Shown here piece after piece: positions 11,680 through 23,505 of a stretch of 64,000 nucleotides of DNA. The first letter of the stretch is position 1; each line of letters starts with the position of its first letter. This DNA comes from Combretum micranthum (lineage: Eukaryota; Streptophyta; Magnoliopsida; Myrtales; Combretaceae): NCBI GenBank assembly GCA_024138025.1, contig JAMXBD010002831.1, positions 94,904-158,903 on the forward strand, given 5' to 3'. Below the pieces are notes generated by a model that saw only the letters and a list, made by a program, of their open reading frames with translations, had not been told where the DNA came from and searched no databases. A program made the translations under genes and the position numbers.

Positions 11680-11691
11680 GCTCTGATACCA
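11680..11691 (-). other. Primer-binding site for tRNA-iMet (gypsy)
   Basis: The minus strand reads TGGTATCAGAGC, the standard plant PBS complementary to the 3' end of initiator methionine tRNA. It lies immediately inside the 5' LTR of the truncated gypsy element and fixes the element's orientation. Confidence 0.85.
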
Positions 11692-12111
11692 ACTATAAGC
11701 ACCTGACCCACTTAATACCAATATTAAGTAAATCAAGTCCCCAACCACATATAATATTATCATATCATATGTAAGGTTGTCCTAGATCTAACTATTTATG
11801 TGAATTGTTTGTTTAAAACCATTTAAACTTTATATAAAGACTTTTCACAAAAGGATTACTCACATGAGTAATTTATACACATATAAAACATTTATAAGAA
11901 GATATTTACAAACTTTGTGTCTAATAGATGACACAACAAAACTTACATATTGTCTCAAACTAATAAAGAAAATAAACCTTGAAACCTCTTTTACAACATA
12001 AGGCTTAACTAACAAACATTCTAACAAAAAACAAAAAACAAAATATATTTCATTTAACAAAACATTTTAAACAAAAACTTTCTTGAAAAGCCACAAGCAA
12101 AACCCGAGCTC

Positions 12112-12906
12112 CTATCCGTCCCATTCATCTAAGAATTTCTCCCAGTCACTCCTATAACCCAAATCATCATAGCAATCACCATCACCTGAAAAGTAGCAAA
12201 AGTGAGCCAAAGGCCCAGTACACAGTAACAAAACCAAAAGCGAATGGCAAGCAAACTTAATCTAGTGCAATACAACTACTCATAAATCATTATCTTTAAT
12301 TAGAATTCATTAAACAAAACAATACTGGAGTATTCAAACATCGAGACAAACAAGGATATTAGGGGTCCTGAGTAACATCGGTTACCCAGGGGGTTGATAT
12401 AAGTAGCCCGAATACTTATATCTCCTATAAAACTTTTTAAAAGGAAAAAGTAATCTCATTTAGGGCTCCTAGCTATTACTCAACTCCACTTAACTTAATC
12501 CATAACATCATCTAATTCAACTATTCCCATAAACACTTAAACTAAATCATATTATTTCATTTTAAGAATAAGCGAATGTTACACCGTTACCAAATATCCT
12601 ATCGATTACTCGTTGAGCCACTAATGAAAGTCATTGCATCATGAAAAGTGGCCTAAGCGCCTATTCTAACATGTTATTGCATCATAGCATTAAAAAGATA
12701 ATGCTGCTCCCTAAACAGGATTCAACGGTGAAAATCACAACTAGAACAAACATAACTTAAGTCATCTTAAAATAAGTCAAGTTAGAATATGCCTAACCTA
12801 GCAAATAATCAAGCAAGTCACTGCATACCTATGCTATGCAGAGAATCAACAGAGGCACTCAAAGAAAGATCAGAGGAAGCACTTAAAGGAGCAGGAGTGT
12901 CTATCA
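12112..12906 (-). CDS. Two-exon acidic reading frame in LTR, best-preserved copy
   Basis: This frame is not recognised as any known family. On the minus strand, exon 1 (12906-12829) follows the acceptor TTTCTTTGTTACAG and is open in the phase required by exon 2, reading IDTPAPLSASSDLSLSASVD then S-L-H-S-I. The donor is AG|GTATGCAGTGACTTG. The intron covers 12828-12186 (643 bp) and ends GCTACTTTTCAG. Exon 2 (12185-12112) reads G-D-G-D-C-Y-D-D-L then GYRSDWEKFLDEWDG and a stop. Six sibling LTRs keep the same architecture. A start codon or further upstream exon was not identified, so this is the C-terminal part of a possible spliced product. It may be retrotransposon-encoded or captured, and its role is unknown. 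Confidence 0.45.
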
Positions 12907-13129
12907 CTGTAACAAAGAAAATCAACTCAATTAACATTTCTACTTAGTATTATGCATAAAACATAACTAAATCTAAGTCTAGCACTTATGGAATTTCAAA
13001 TAAATATAACATAAGATCATAACCTATCATTCATACATCTAACAAACTCATACAAACCCATAAAATCATTACAAGACAATTTAACAAGCCAAAGGAAATG
13101 TTTGATGAAGTTTTGAAAATGGAAAACTT

Positions 13130-13320
13130 CAGGGGTCACGCCGGCATTCTACATCGGCAGCGTTGAGCTTTAACACTAGCTATTCTGAAGCCTATGCTGG
13201 CGGTGTTGGAGGCAACGTTAGAATTTTGGCCTCTGATCATCTTCAACACTGACTCAACGTCGACGGCGTTGAAGTGTCAAATGCTGACGTATACTAGAGA
13301 ACAGCTTTTCGAAAATGCAA
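13130..13320. repeat. Hairpin cassette of the 11695-14645 LTR
   Basis: A GC-rich block is built from repeats of CAACGTC / GGCGTTGA / GGCAGCGTTGA type. One clear hairpin is TTCAACACTGAC...GGCGTTGAAG near 13240-13275. It sits 1.3 kb from the LTR 5' end. The motif family resembles that in the LTR at 2035-5540. No known function. Confidence 0.5.
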
Positions 13321-14645
13321 AAATCCCTTGTTTTAAACTTCAAAAATTTGCAACTTTAAACATATTCCAATCCTTCTTCAACATATTTCCATCATCAAAC
13401 TTCATCTCAAACTTCACGTTCATCACATTTAACACATCAACACCAACTCAACACATCTCAACCAAGAAATCAAAACCAACACTTCATATATCATCTCTAC
13501 CAATTCAAGCACAACCAAAACACTTCTATCACAACCATCAACTCTTAAACACTTCATCACTTCATATTCAACACACCAAATACTTCTTCATGCTCATAAC
13601 ACCATTTGGCTAATCAATAACTCATTTACTTCTCAACACCACCTTCAGCATGCATAAACCCTTCTTCATGACTTCAACAATTTTCAACACTTCTACTTAC
13701 ACATAAAACATGCATTACAAGTTCATATAACATCAAAATGTAACTTATCACATAACCAACACATGAAACTTCTCAAGAACTCATTTCAACATGTATTCAT
13801 ATAGTATATGAAACTCATATATCAAGTGAAACTTAAACATGTAAAAGAATTTTTAAACATGCATGAACTTGCCTTAGGGAAGCTTTAGCTTGATGAATGG
13901 TACAAGAACGTAAGACTTGTTCTTGCCAAGGGTCTTGGAATGTATAGTTTTGAGAAACAAAGAAGCAAAGTAAGAAGAAGAAGAAAAAGAAGAAGAAGAA
14001 GAGAAATTCATGTAGATTTTTGGGCTGCCTTAGAAAAGGTGTTTTTGAAAAAAAAAAATAAAGCTTCTAATTTTCTTAAAGTTTGACTTTAGTGGCAACC
14101 TAAACATGGGCTTCAATTTGCATGGATTTGGGCTCATTTTGAGCCTTAAAATGAGATGTTTTTAGGCTTGAAATGAGGCAAAAATTCTGCTATATTAGGA
14201 TTAGATTCTAAGCTTACTTTGACAAATTAAACACTACACATACAAAATAACACATATTCAATACAAGCATCAATTATATTATTCATACACATATACAATA
14301 CTCAAGATACACTGACTTAAACATATTTAGCATATTACCAAATCATCTACTCCAATATTAATATTACAGCACATGCCTCTTATCAATTAACATGCTCATA
14401 AAATTCAATAATTAAAACAATAAAACATATACATGAAAATTAAATTAAAATTAGAGCTAGATCATTTCAAATTTAAATATGTTAAATGGTCTAATTATAT
14501 TCTGTAGTTTACAAAATTCAATTAACTAAACTATCTAAATTTAATTACAAGGTTAAATTTAAAATAAGATTCAAAACTACCTGAAATTTTATAATATTTA
14601 GTTATCATATTCCTAATTTAGGTTAATAAAATTTGGGGTATTTCA

Positions 14646-15012
14646 AAGATGGATTGGTATGAGTTTATTTATGGACGAAGTGATTGGGAACATTGGATCA
14701 TGTGTTTTGTTTTTAAAATTAAATTTGTAAATGTCTTTTCAATTTTGTATTTTTTTTAGGGTTTGATTTGTGCCCGTGGTTGTAAAAGTCTTTATCCGAT
14801 ATCTTCTATTGATATTTATCTACCTTTGATACTTTGATATTTTTATGTTACTTAATCAAATGTTTTCAAAACCTAATTATACGATTTTAGAATCTAAAGT
14901 TGATTAGCAAATGATTGCAATAAACATATAATTTATAGTAGCCTTAATGTATAATGCTTAAGTGTTATACGTGATGGAATTGGATATGCCTTGAACCTAA
15001 TCGGGGTATGAC
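14646..15012 (+). repeat. 3' fragment of a plus-strand LTR
   Basis: The last ~100 bases (ATGGAATTGGATATGCCTTG, CCTAATCGGGGTATGACA) match the end of the LTR at 35656, and the preceding part matches it loosely. The beginning reads M-D-W-Y-E-F-I-Y-G-R-S-D-W-E-H-W, related to the acidic exon of the other LTRs. The fragment therefore starts inside that exon, where the adjacent gypsy LTR begins. Confidence 0.5.
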
Positions 15013-15264
15013 ATTTATAAATCAATGAATAGAAAATCATATTACAAAGGATTTGAAAATATTAATGAAGAACATCAACATTTGTGAAAAAAAAATACCC
15101 ATGGAAAAGAGATGAAGAAGATATTAAAAGCTTATTCAATATATTTTTAGTTTAATAAAAAAATAGTTCCCTCAATATTATTAGATTAGATATCACTTTG
15201 TAATAAAATTGTTATTAGTTTATCATAATAAATTTTAATCTAGTATACACTGAAGGTCATAAAA

Positions 15265-15432
15265 TTCTATGGTCCTGCCATTAATTTTGACGAGACCGGT
15301 CCCATCACCATCCAATGACTCACACCATACCCAATTATGATCAAATTACTAAAATAGTTAATATTCCATTTACTATATTTATTTTAATGTTTACATTAAT
15401 GGCGGGATGATCCCATTGATGGGACCATAGAA
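15265..15432. mobile_element. Short inverted-repeat element (MITE-like)
   Basis: About 168 bp have imperfect terminal inverted repeats beginning TTCTATGGTCC on both strands and covering roughly 40 bases each, including CCATTAAT inside. There is no coding capacity. A target duplication was not evident, so the superfamily cannot be named. Confidence 0.5.
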
Positions 15433-15954
15433 GCTTTCTTGAAGGACATATAGCTAATATAAATAATAGATAATGGCAAATATGTAATATATATAACCAC
15501 ACAAATAACATTTGTTCAAATAGATTACAAAATACCTAGCACAAGAGAATTAATAAAACAAAAGTGAAATTTTTCATGTATAAGAAATATATTAATTAAT
15601 AAGATTATTGTATCAGTTAATGAGAAGTGAATATAAATGTGGAGATGTGGTACTTCTTTTTAGTTTGGCTTAAACTTAATATATAGATAGATAGATAATA
15701 GATAAGATATAGAAAAATGTGTTTGTAATTTGCTACATTAAATTTTTGATGAGAAATTCAATATTTACCTTTTCACTGAAATAGTTATTTATGATAGTGA
15801 ATTCCACAATTCATGAACGTCAAAAGATAAATATGATCATAATTATTAAGTAAAATAATAAATTAAGCAAATTTTACTTAGCAAATTTCCTTCCAAGACA
15901 GAAGGAAGCACTAAGATTACAATTCTATTTATTTATCTTTTTTTTGGGTAACAT

Positions 15955-16353
15955 TAATGCTTTATTTGGTAACTTTTCAAAAGTAAAAATCAACATAAAT
16001 TGACAAATAGAAAGAGTGGAAATAGAAATGAGTAGAAATTTTATTTTATGTTTGTTAATTTATAAAGGAAATGAAAGGAAAAAGAGAGAAATAGAGTTAG
16101 TGAATGACGAAATTGTCCATTTCATCTAATTTTAACTTTTCACTTAACAAGAAGAGAAACGGAATTTCATGGGACTATTTATATTTTCTACTGGTTTTTG
16201 CCTAATTATGGAGAGAAAACAAGGCAGCAAGTGATCCACTCCTTTCATCTCATTTCTGGGATTTTCCTTAAATTTTCACTATACCTAAACACAACTTTTC
16301 TGTCGCTTTCCTTTTGTTTCCGCAGTTTTCAACCTTTACCAAACACAGTGTAA
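15955..16353. mobile_element. Possible ~0.4-kb MITE
   Basis: The left end holds TTTATTTGGTAACTTTTC and the inverted right end TGTGTTTGGTAAAGGTTG, giving a degenerate inverted repeat of about 20 bases around 400 bp of AT-rich, non-coding DNA. The paired TTTGGTAA ends suggest a DNA transposon MITE. Exact ends and target duplication were not resolved. Confidence 0.35.
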
Positions 16354-17765
16354 GATTACAACTTGAGACCTTAAAATTGCATTGTGAACTAAATGACATG
16401 ATATGAACTCTAAACATATTACATTGGGCAATTAATACTTAAGCACGACATGAAACCACTCATAATCATATTGGTGCCACAGTCGATCTAGTATTTCATA
16501 AATAATTCATAAACTCTAGTCTATAACTCTATTATATCATTGGTCTACAATCAACAGTAGATGTAGATGGTGCAAGTAATGGCCAAGAATCTGTTCTTTT
16601 CTCTAAAAACTATTATGTCCTTGTCAGTAACTATCTTTGTATTCTTAATGAATCGCAGATGCAGTGCTTATAAGTAGATGTGTTGGGGTTAGTAATTGAT
16701 GGTGCAGTTAGTAGATATGGTGGGGATAGATATTCAAACATGGGTTTATGTGAAATTTAATACTTAAATTTTATATAAAAATTCAATTTTGCTATTTTTA
16801 TCATATTCTTAATATTGTTTACTCTGTTTATTAATATAAAGAGGTAGTATATTATTGAATTTTGAAAGAAAATTTAAATTTGGTATCTAAACTTTATATA
16901 AAAATCCAATTTGGTACTTGAACTTTGAAATGATCAATTTACTGTTTAATCAGATTTTTCTTGGTTATTGTTACTTTCTTACTAATACAGTTGCTTTGTT
17001 TTTTAACATGAAAGAAGCAATCTATTAGTGTTAGACAATATCAATAGAAGTGGTAAAAATTCAATGATAGACTGTCTTTTTCATATTAGCAAACAAAATA
17101 AACGATGGTAATGAAATAGTAAAAATAGTAGTAAAAAGTTTGATTGAGTAATAAACTAACCACCTCAAAATTTAGGTACTATCACTTGCTCAAATTCAGT
17201 ACATGTCGAATAAGTGTGATTTGGTTTTTAACCAAAGTGGAGAGGATAAAGCCTACAAAATAGAAACTCAGTTAGTGGTGTGCTGGGCATGGGTCTGGTA
17301 CGATCACACTGATGCTTAAGTCAGATGTCATTAAGCCCATAAATTGTATAAATATAAATTAGTTTAGTGCAACATTTCTGTTCTCCAGGAAAGAAGGTAA
17401 GTATTTATAGGTAATAAACGATTTAAGATGTTATGGGTGAGCAGGTGGTTGGCAGTGGTCGTAAAGGTTGTGGATTAAATCACTTACTCCACTATTGGAT
17501 GCCTAATCTGGTTAAGCTATTCGTGTCTTATGCGTTGGGGGGGCAGAGAGGGAAGGGACGAGTTATTTGTGTCTAGGGGGCTAAAAAAGGTAAGGACGCT
17601 TGAGCAAAGGTCATGGTCATCTAGGTAAGATTTGACCCCTTATCATAGTGTCTATCATTAGAGTTTGGGCCCAATGAGGTGGCCTAGTATGCTAGTGTGT
17701 TAAGCTAAGCTTGGGTAGCCTAGGTTCCGATGTAGACCATCAACAGGTACCAAATTATATTTTGA
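16354..17765. other. Unassigned intergenic DNA
   Basis: No gene, LTR or clear inverted-repeat structure was recognised. The stretch 17220-17760 is noticeably less AT-rich, with a G-run near 17538, but every frame is broken. It may be old transposon debris. Confidence 0.5.
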
Positions 17766-18167
17766 GCTAATTACAAAAACCTTATATGTATTTTAGCCTG
17801 ATACAAACAAATGGCCCGTGTTAATTTTTTTTTTTTTTACAAATAGGTAACCCCAGTTTAATGCAAAAGTGTCAATATTTTTTAATAATTTTTAAAGAAT
17901 AAGTGTTAATACCGTTCTTAAAAAAATGATTTTTTTTAATTTTTTGAAATTAAAAATGATATTTAATATTTTATTTATTTTAATTTATCTAGTAATATTT
18001 TTTATTAAATTAATTTTCTTAGTGTAATAAGACATTAATGTATATCCATCAATTATATTTTATAATATCGACACTTTTACATGAAACTCATGTCACTTAT
18101 TTGTTAAAAAAATTAAGACGGGTCATGTACTTGCAAATAAGCCAAAATATAAGGTTTTGTAATAACC
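17766..18167. mobile_element. Non-autonomous long-TIR element
   Basis: The two ends are inverted copies over about 120 bases: the left begins GCTAATTACAAAAACCTTAT, the inverted right GGTTATTACAAAACCTTAT, and both continue through a block with GGCCCGTGTTAAT or GACCCGTCTTAAT and an 'aaagtgtc-atatt' box. The ~160-bp middle is AT-rich. There is no transposase. It is compatible with a MULE-type MITE. Confidence 0.6.
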
Positions 18168-18952
18168 CCTTCAATTTTTAGTAAAGTTCATGTATCAAAT
18201 TTACTATTTACTCTTGAATTTTCACTACTTCTCCTAATATTATCTAGTATTGATAGCTTGTCTTCTACAAATTAAAAAAAGAAAAGAGCAAATGGTGTCG
18301 GTGAAATTTTTAAAATAAGTACAAAAAGTCTTATTATGTATTAAAATGACAACTTCAAAATTCAAAGTTTAGGAAGACATTCCATGCGTTGAGTTTGATC
18401 CATAACCTATGTGGGATAGACCTCATAGGTCATAGACCAAGTCTTAACCCATCCAGGTGGAACTAACTAGTGGATTAACCTGTGCTAGTCCACAAAAGTA
18501 CCCATAGAAAAGAAATATAAACAAATATAAAATAAAATAATAAAAAAATAAACAAAGTAAATAACTGTAAGGACCCAGCATGAACTATATTAAAACTTTA
18601 CATATTAAGTCTCCAACCACGTATAATACACGAAGATATTATACGTAAGGTTGTCCAAAAGGGAAGGGTTTATACTCATTGTTTAACCAACCTATTATTA
18701 TACAAAACTTGACAAACATTACTCATTTAAGAGTAGATAACTTTATATAAACACTTAAAATAGTACCATCGTCCCTGACACTTTAGGGATTAAAAAATCA
18801 AACTTATATAATATACATGATAGGAAAATTTGGGTACTTTACATAACAAAACATAGGCTTATGAGTAAGTCGTAGTCTATACTATTACATTTCATAAATA
18901 AGGCATTATACAAGTCTTCTTCCAAGAAAACAATAGAGAGTAGTCTAACATC

Positions 18953-19031
18953 CTAATTGTCCCACTCATCAAGAAAAGCCTCTTAATCTATATCATATCC
19001 CAAGTCATCATAATACTCATCATCATCATTA
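18953..19031 (-). pseudogene. Conserved acidic LTR exon with internal stop
   Basis: On the minus strand, after the acceptor TTTTCCTCTACAAG, it reads N-D-D-D-E-Y-Y-D-D-L-G-Y-D-I-D, a stop, then E-A-F-L-D-E-W-D-N and a second stop at 18955-18953. The conserved donor CAG|GTATACAGTAACTCG lies at 19656/19655, 624 bases upstream. The exon starts 465 bases from the LTR 3' end, as in the siblings. Confidence 0.5.
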
Positions 19032-19919
19032 CTTGTAGAGGAAAAAGTGAGCCAGTGGCCCAGTACATAGCAACACAAACAAATACAAGGTGACATACAA
19101 TCCTAACTAATGCAATGCAAGAAAAATAGAATTATTTATCTTTGTTTAAGTAAAACATTTCAATACTGGAGTATTCGAACTCCGATTGCAATCTTTGGGG
19201 ATTTAGGATCCTAAGTAACAGTAGCTACTTAGGGCTTGATATAAGTAACCCAAATACTTATATCTCTTACATAACTTTACAAATAATAATCTCATTTAGG
19301 ATTCACAATTGTTGCTCAACTTTACTTAACTTAATCTATAACATCACCTAGTTCAGTCGTCTCCATAAACGTGAATTAACTCATATTATTTCCTCTTAAC
19401 AATAAGCAAATGTTACACTCATACTGTTCCTCCTATCGATTATTCACCGAGTTACTTATGAAAGTAATTACATCATGACAATAGTGGCCTAAGCACCTAA
19501 ACTACCATGATAGCCTTGTTAACAGGTTTGCCTCTCGCTAGACCAAATTCAATGGCACTCGCATAAACAATTCAAACAAGTCTTTAAGCCAATCTTTAAT
19601 TAGAATCGATTAGATAATGCCTAACCTAGCATTCAACAAACGAGTTACTGTATACCTGGATAATTACATTTATCCGATAAAAGACCTATATTCAAACCTA
19701 ATCAGATATGGGAATCTGTCAAATAAAGTCATTTCATATAAAACATGTTAATCCACAATGAAATATTAAGTCATTAGATATTCATTCAATTTAAGTAAAT
19801 TTCACATCACTTCATAGTGTCATCTTCATTTACATACAAATATACACATCACATTTCACTATTTATTCATTTATTATTATCATTCATTTATTATTATTAC
19901 CATTATTTATTATTATTTT

Positions 19920-20300
19920 TTATATGAATAGTACCAAATGATCTGTCATGCTCATAGCAAGGGTTGTGATGTATGATATTGCTTTATCACACCCATGATA
20001 GGAGATACCACCCCCTATTACGACCGTGATGTAAGTCGTGTTAATCAATATGTCCATGATTGTTTTGTAAAAATTTCTCCAAAAAGCATCAGAGGAGATC
20101 ATGGTCCATGTAACGACCGTAATCTAGGTTATATCACATGTTGAAAAGAGAACAGAGGACATAAGACCTTCATAACCGCCGTGATCAAGGCCGTTTCACA
20201 TTTTATAAAGCACTCACAGGAGATCATGAGCCCTACCATGACCATCATTATCAAGAAAATATGATTTTGAGGATGTAATGTCCTCGAAGACGCCTATAAT
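19920..20300. repeat. Cassette region of the 18566-21347 LTR
   Basis: The block holds repeated ATCATGG, ACGACCGTGAT, ACCGCCGTGATC and CACACCCATGAT-type units that form weak hairpins. It lies about 1.05 kb from the LTR 5' end. It is preceded by a TTATTATTATCATTC simple-sequence run at about 19865-19920. The 60-residue minus-strand frame here is repeat-derived and not a gene. Confidence 0.4.
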
Positions 20301-22121
20301 GAATAGGGTATTGATACTTTGATACTTGATTCAAAATTTTAGAAGTCCTATATCTTCTAACTTCTTATTAAGATCTTATTTGTTTGTAAAAACATGTTAG
20401 AACTAATTATAAACACAATATCAAACATCATCAAGGTTACTTGTACTTATATGTTCATTTCACATGTATATGTACAACAATCTTAACCTGGAAGCATCAG
20501 TTCATCATTCATGCTTGTTGAAGTCTATTATCAACCTAATTACTAAAGTCCTACTCATTTATCACTAATAACATCAATACACATGTCAATTCATCATAAA
20601 CTTAAAATTCACTTCTTTAAACACCTAGAGTACATATGTCTATTTGCATATCTAGTTCAACATACTTGTTAGAATATCATTAATTTGTCTAAGGCATCAA
20701 AGTTCCATTCCTATGCAACATCAACATTAAACAAAACCATAATTAAACAAAGCATGTAACAATTCAACTTTACTTACTTCTAAAATCAACTAAACTTCAC
20801 TTCCCTCTTTCTTAGCTTGAATTCTTATTTTTACTTGTTCCTTAGATTGATTTCTTGCTTAGAAACTTGTAGGATAAAATTTAGAAGAGATTTTATGGTG
20901 GAATTTTAGCTTGTTTGTGTTTGGGAAGATGATGGAAATGAAGAGAGAGAGGGATGATGGTTGGTATGTTTTGGAGTTGATATTTTTATGGCTTTTTGAC
21001 TTTTGTGGCAAATTTTGAAGAACATAGAAGATGCTTAAACATAGGTTTGGGCTATGTATGTATGGGCTTGAGTTTGTTTTTAAGAAGATGAGCTTTAAGC
21101 TTTCCTAAAAAAAAGTTGCAGAAAAAGGGTCTCCTAATTTATCACAAAATAATACGCATCATATTTCACTACAATTACCTCATTACACCAACATATTTTC
21201 AATTGAATTCTACACATTTTAGTACTAGTAAATTACCATATCATCACTTAAATTATGACAACTTAAATTAAACATTTAAATCACAAAATCAACAAACAAA
21301 TATATATACATGCAATTTAGTTTAGTATTTTGGGTTTAGGTTATTTAATAACATTTAATATTTAGAAAATTTTACTTGTGAATAGAAATCATTTATTATT
21401 TATTCATAGCATTAATGCATTATCGATAGCAACACACAAAATAAATATAATTGAAACACACGTCAAGTTGTTTCATGTAAAGCTCCACTAAGAGAATAAT
21501 CCCAATCTTAAAAAATGAGAGATTTCTTTTTAGTAACTTCTTTTATAGCATTATCACAGACCTTTATCCTTAATATTTTAAGTCAAATGAATGTACTTAT
21601 AGACAAATAAATGCACATCCTTAATAATGTTATGTAAAAATATGCTAAAGGCTATAATTTTATTAAGCTTTGTTTAATTTTATTAAACATAGGTTTGGGC
21701 TATGTATGTGTGGTGTAAAGACCCAACCCACTTAACCCAATTATTAAGTGTGCCAAATCTCCCGACCACGCATAATACCCAAATATAGGAACAATATTCA
21801 AGTATTATACGTAAGGTCGTCTTAAAAAGAGATGTTTGTAATGGCTACCTGTTTAAAATAGATATAACATTCATATTCTTTGAATTAAAACATTACCACT
21901 ACATGGTAGTGGGTCATTAACTATATACAAGCCATACATAATATATTTATACATTACAACTTCTCAAGGAACATATAAACATAGAAATCCTACTTACAAC
22001 CCAACTATATTACAAATACAATTCAACACAAATTACATTCCAAGGCTTAACAAATAAGCCTAAACACTTCAAAAAGAAATCTTCATCAAAAGGAATCCTA
22101 AGCATATACTAGGCCTCTCTC

Positions 22122-22898
22122 CTAGTCATCCATAGAGTCTTCCCAATCATTCCATAGCCCATATCGTCATAGAGCTCGTCATCAAAGTCACCTGCAAGAT
22201 AGCAGTATGAGCCAAAGGCCCAGTACACAATAATGCAAACAAATACATATGCAATGCTCACTTAACTAAAAACAATGCAATAAATCACCACAACTTCATT
22301 ATCTTTTAGTTAAGTGAATAAAACAACACTGGAGTATTCAAACTCCGACTCAAGCTTGGGAATTCTAAGGGTCCTGAGTAACAGCAGCTGCTCAGGGGGT
22401 TGATATAGATAGACCGGATACCTATATCTCCTATATCTAACCGATAGAGAACGATAGCTTCATCTAGGGTTCACACTCCTTTATATAATCCACTTATCCC
22501 GGTCTATAATATCAATTAGTTCAACGGTCCCATACCCATGAACTAAAACATATTATTTCCTTCCGAGCCTAAGTAGAGGATATACCGATACAGTTAACCC
22601 TATTAGCTACCCACTTAGCCAATAAAAGAAATCACCATTGCATCATGGATTTGAGTCATTGCATCATGACAAAGAATTGGGCTAAGTGCCTAAACTACCG
22701 TGCCATTGCATCATGACAAGGTTGTCGCTTCCCGGTTCCGAATTCAACGACGTAAAGCACAACCAATTTTAATATCTCTTATTAATCTTCATTAAAATCA
22801 ATTTGGTATATGCCTATCCTAAGCAACAATCAATCAAAGTATTGTGTACCTGATTCGATTCGGAATTCAAAAGAGGGTCTCCAACTGAGTATCTATCT
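22122..22898 (-). pseudogene. Two-exon acidic LTR reading frame, one-base frameshift
   Basis: On the minus strand, a mini-exon (22898-22850) ends at the donor CAG|GTACACAATAC. The 658-bp intron ends CTATCTTGCAG. Exon 2 (22191-22122) reads D-F-D-D-E-L-Y-D-D-M-G-Y-G, and after a one-base loss the other frame reads N-D-W-E-D-S-M-D-D and a stop at 22124-22122. The hidden match after the shift to the siblings' [TS]-[DN]-[FW]-E core shows common descent of a coding exon. Confidence 0.5.
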
Positions 22899-23294
22899 CT
22901 GTTTCACATAAATCAAATCATATTAACAATACTATCCTAAGCCAACTTATATCTACTAGTTTAAAGCTTAGGAAATCATAGGATCTTGATTAAAATCATT
23001 CAAGTCATAATATGACTTATATATATCATACAATCATCATACAACACCATACAAGTTCAATAATTAATCATAAAATTACATTAACTATCAAACATAAGTT
23101 TTTAGCTTTATTTGGAAAATGGAGCAGCTGGAAAGAAATGAAAATTCGGCCTTGATAAGTTTTTATTTTGTAAAAACTCAAAACATGAAAGTTTTAGATC
23201 TCTTTTCAAGCTTTCCAACGCAATTTGAATCACTTAAATCGGAGTTTATATGAAAAAGTTATGATTAATTTACGAAAACACATTGCTGCAGGGG

Positions 23295-23505
23295 ACGGAT
23301 CACGCCCCATTGTTCGCCCGTGATTTTGAAAAATTTTGTCACAGACCAAATCACGCCCTTTTGTTCGCCCGTGACTAAGGAAAAAGGTATGATCAGTCTA
23401 AATCACGCCCTTTACCTCGCCCGTGATATCTTGCCTGACGAATTTTTTTACAAAAATCAGACGATATCACCGGTCTTAGCTCGCCCGTGATGTCACCCCT
23501 GTTTC
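23295..23505. repeat. Hairpin cassette of the 21714-24471 LTR
   Basis: There are four modules, each opening ATCACGCCC (or ATCACCGG) and closing TCGCCCGTGAT or TCGCCCGTGAC, at about 23300, 23352, 23403 and 23466. Arms ATCACG and CGTGAT pair, so each module is a 26-base hairpin. It lies about 0.97 kb from the LTR 5' end. Outside it, the flank (TTTCCAACGCAATTTGAATC) is shared in inverted form with the LTR at 25544, whose cassette is unrelated in sequence. Confidence 0.7.

Larger units (their letters stand above)
9040..14645 (-). mobile_element. Truncated Ty3/gypsy retrotransposon
   Basis: Read on the minus strand, the order is 5' LTR (14645 to 11695), tRNA-iMet primer-binding site (11691-11680), Gag, zinc knuckles, protease and the first part of reverse transcriptase, ending abruptly at about 9060. 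The rest of RT, RNase H, integrase and a matching 3' LTR are absent. The gag-protease-RT order and the sequence motifs place it in Ty3/gypsy. The coding part has many stops, so it is inactive. Confidence 0.8.
11695..14645 (-). repeat. 5' LTR of the truncated gypsy element
   Basis: The LTR is about 2.95 kb, starting (minus strand) TGAAATACCCC at 14645 and ending just before the primer-binding site. It shares with the sibling LTRs a hairpin cassette (13130-13320), the donor/acceptor pair and acidic exon (12906 to 12112), the GGAGTATTCAAAC box near 12330, and a conserved end with CCAACCACATATAATATTAT. The long forward frame at 13194-13613 is a low-complexity Thr/Ser/His run and not a gene. Confidence 0.75.
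18566..21347 (-). mobile_element. Solo LTR with ATAAC target duplication
   Basis: The LTR spans 2782 bp. On the plus strand it begins TGTAAGGACCC and ends GGTTATTTA. The 5 bases ATAAC flank it at 18561-18565 and 21348-21352. The paralogous segment at about 38090-38160 reads through this point without an LTR, which is an empty site. It carries a decayed acidic exon (18953-19031) and a hairpin cassette (19920-20300). Its last 311 bp were later copied by the tandem duplication around 21.7 kb. Confidence 0.85.

Noticed and set aside
11475..11711. 78-codon minus-strand frame between the gypsy LTR and Gag
   Set aside because: It covers the primer-binding site and leader, has a Cys/Leu-rich AT-driven sequence, and is not part of Gag.
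13194..13613. 139-codon plus-strand frame
   Set aside because: Its Thr/Ser/His/Phe-rich low-complexity translation lies over the cassette and AC-rich tract of a minus-strand LTR. No family resemblance and no splice context.
5626..14645. One intact gypsy element with 5626-9020 as its 3' LTR
   Set aside because: The LTR starts differ (TGAAAAGACTAAAATGC against TGAAATACCCC) and the sequences belong to two families, so they are not a matched LTR pair.
23295..23505. Array of transcription-factor sites or a riboswitch
   Set aside because: The modules are specific to one LTR copy and replaced by unrelated modules in siblings, so a fixed host regulator or ligand domain is not supported.
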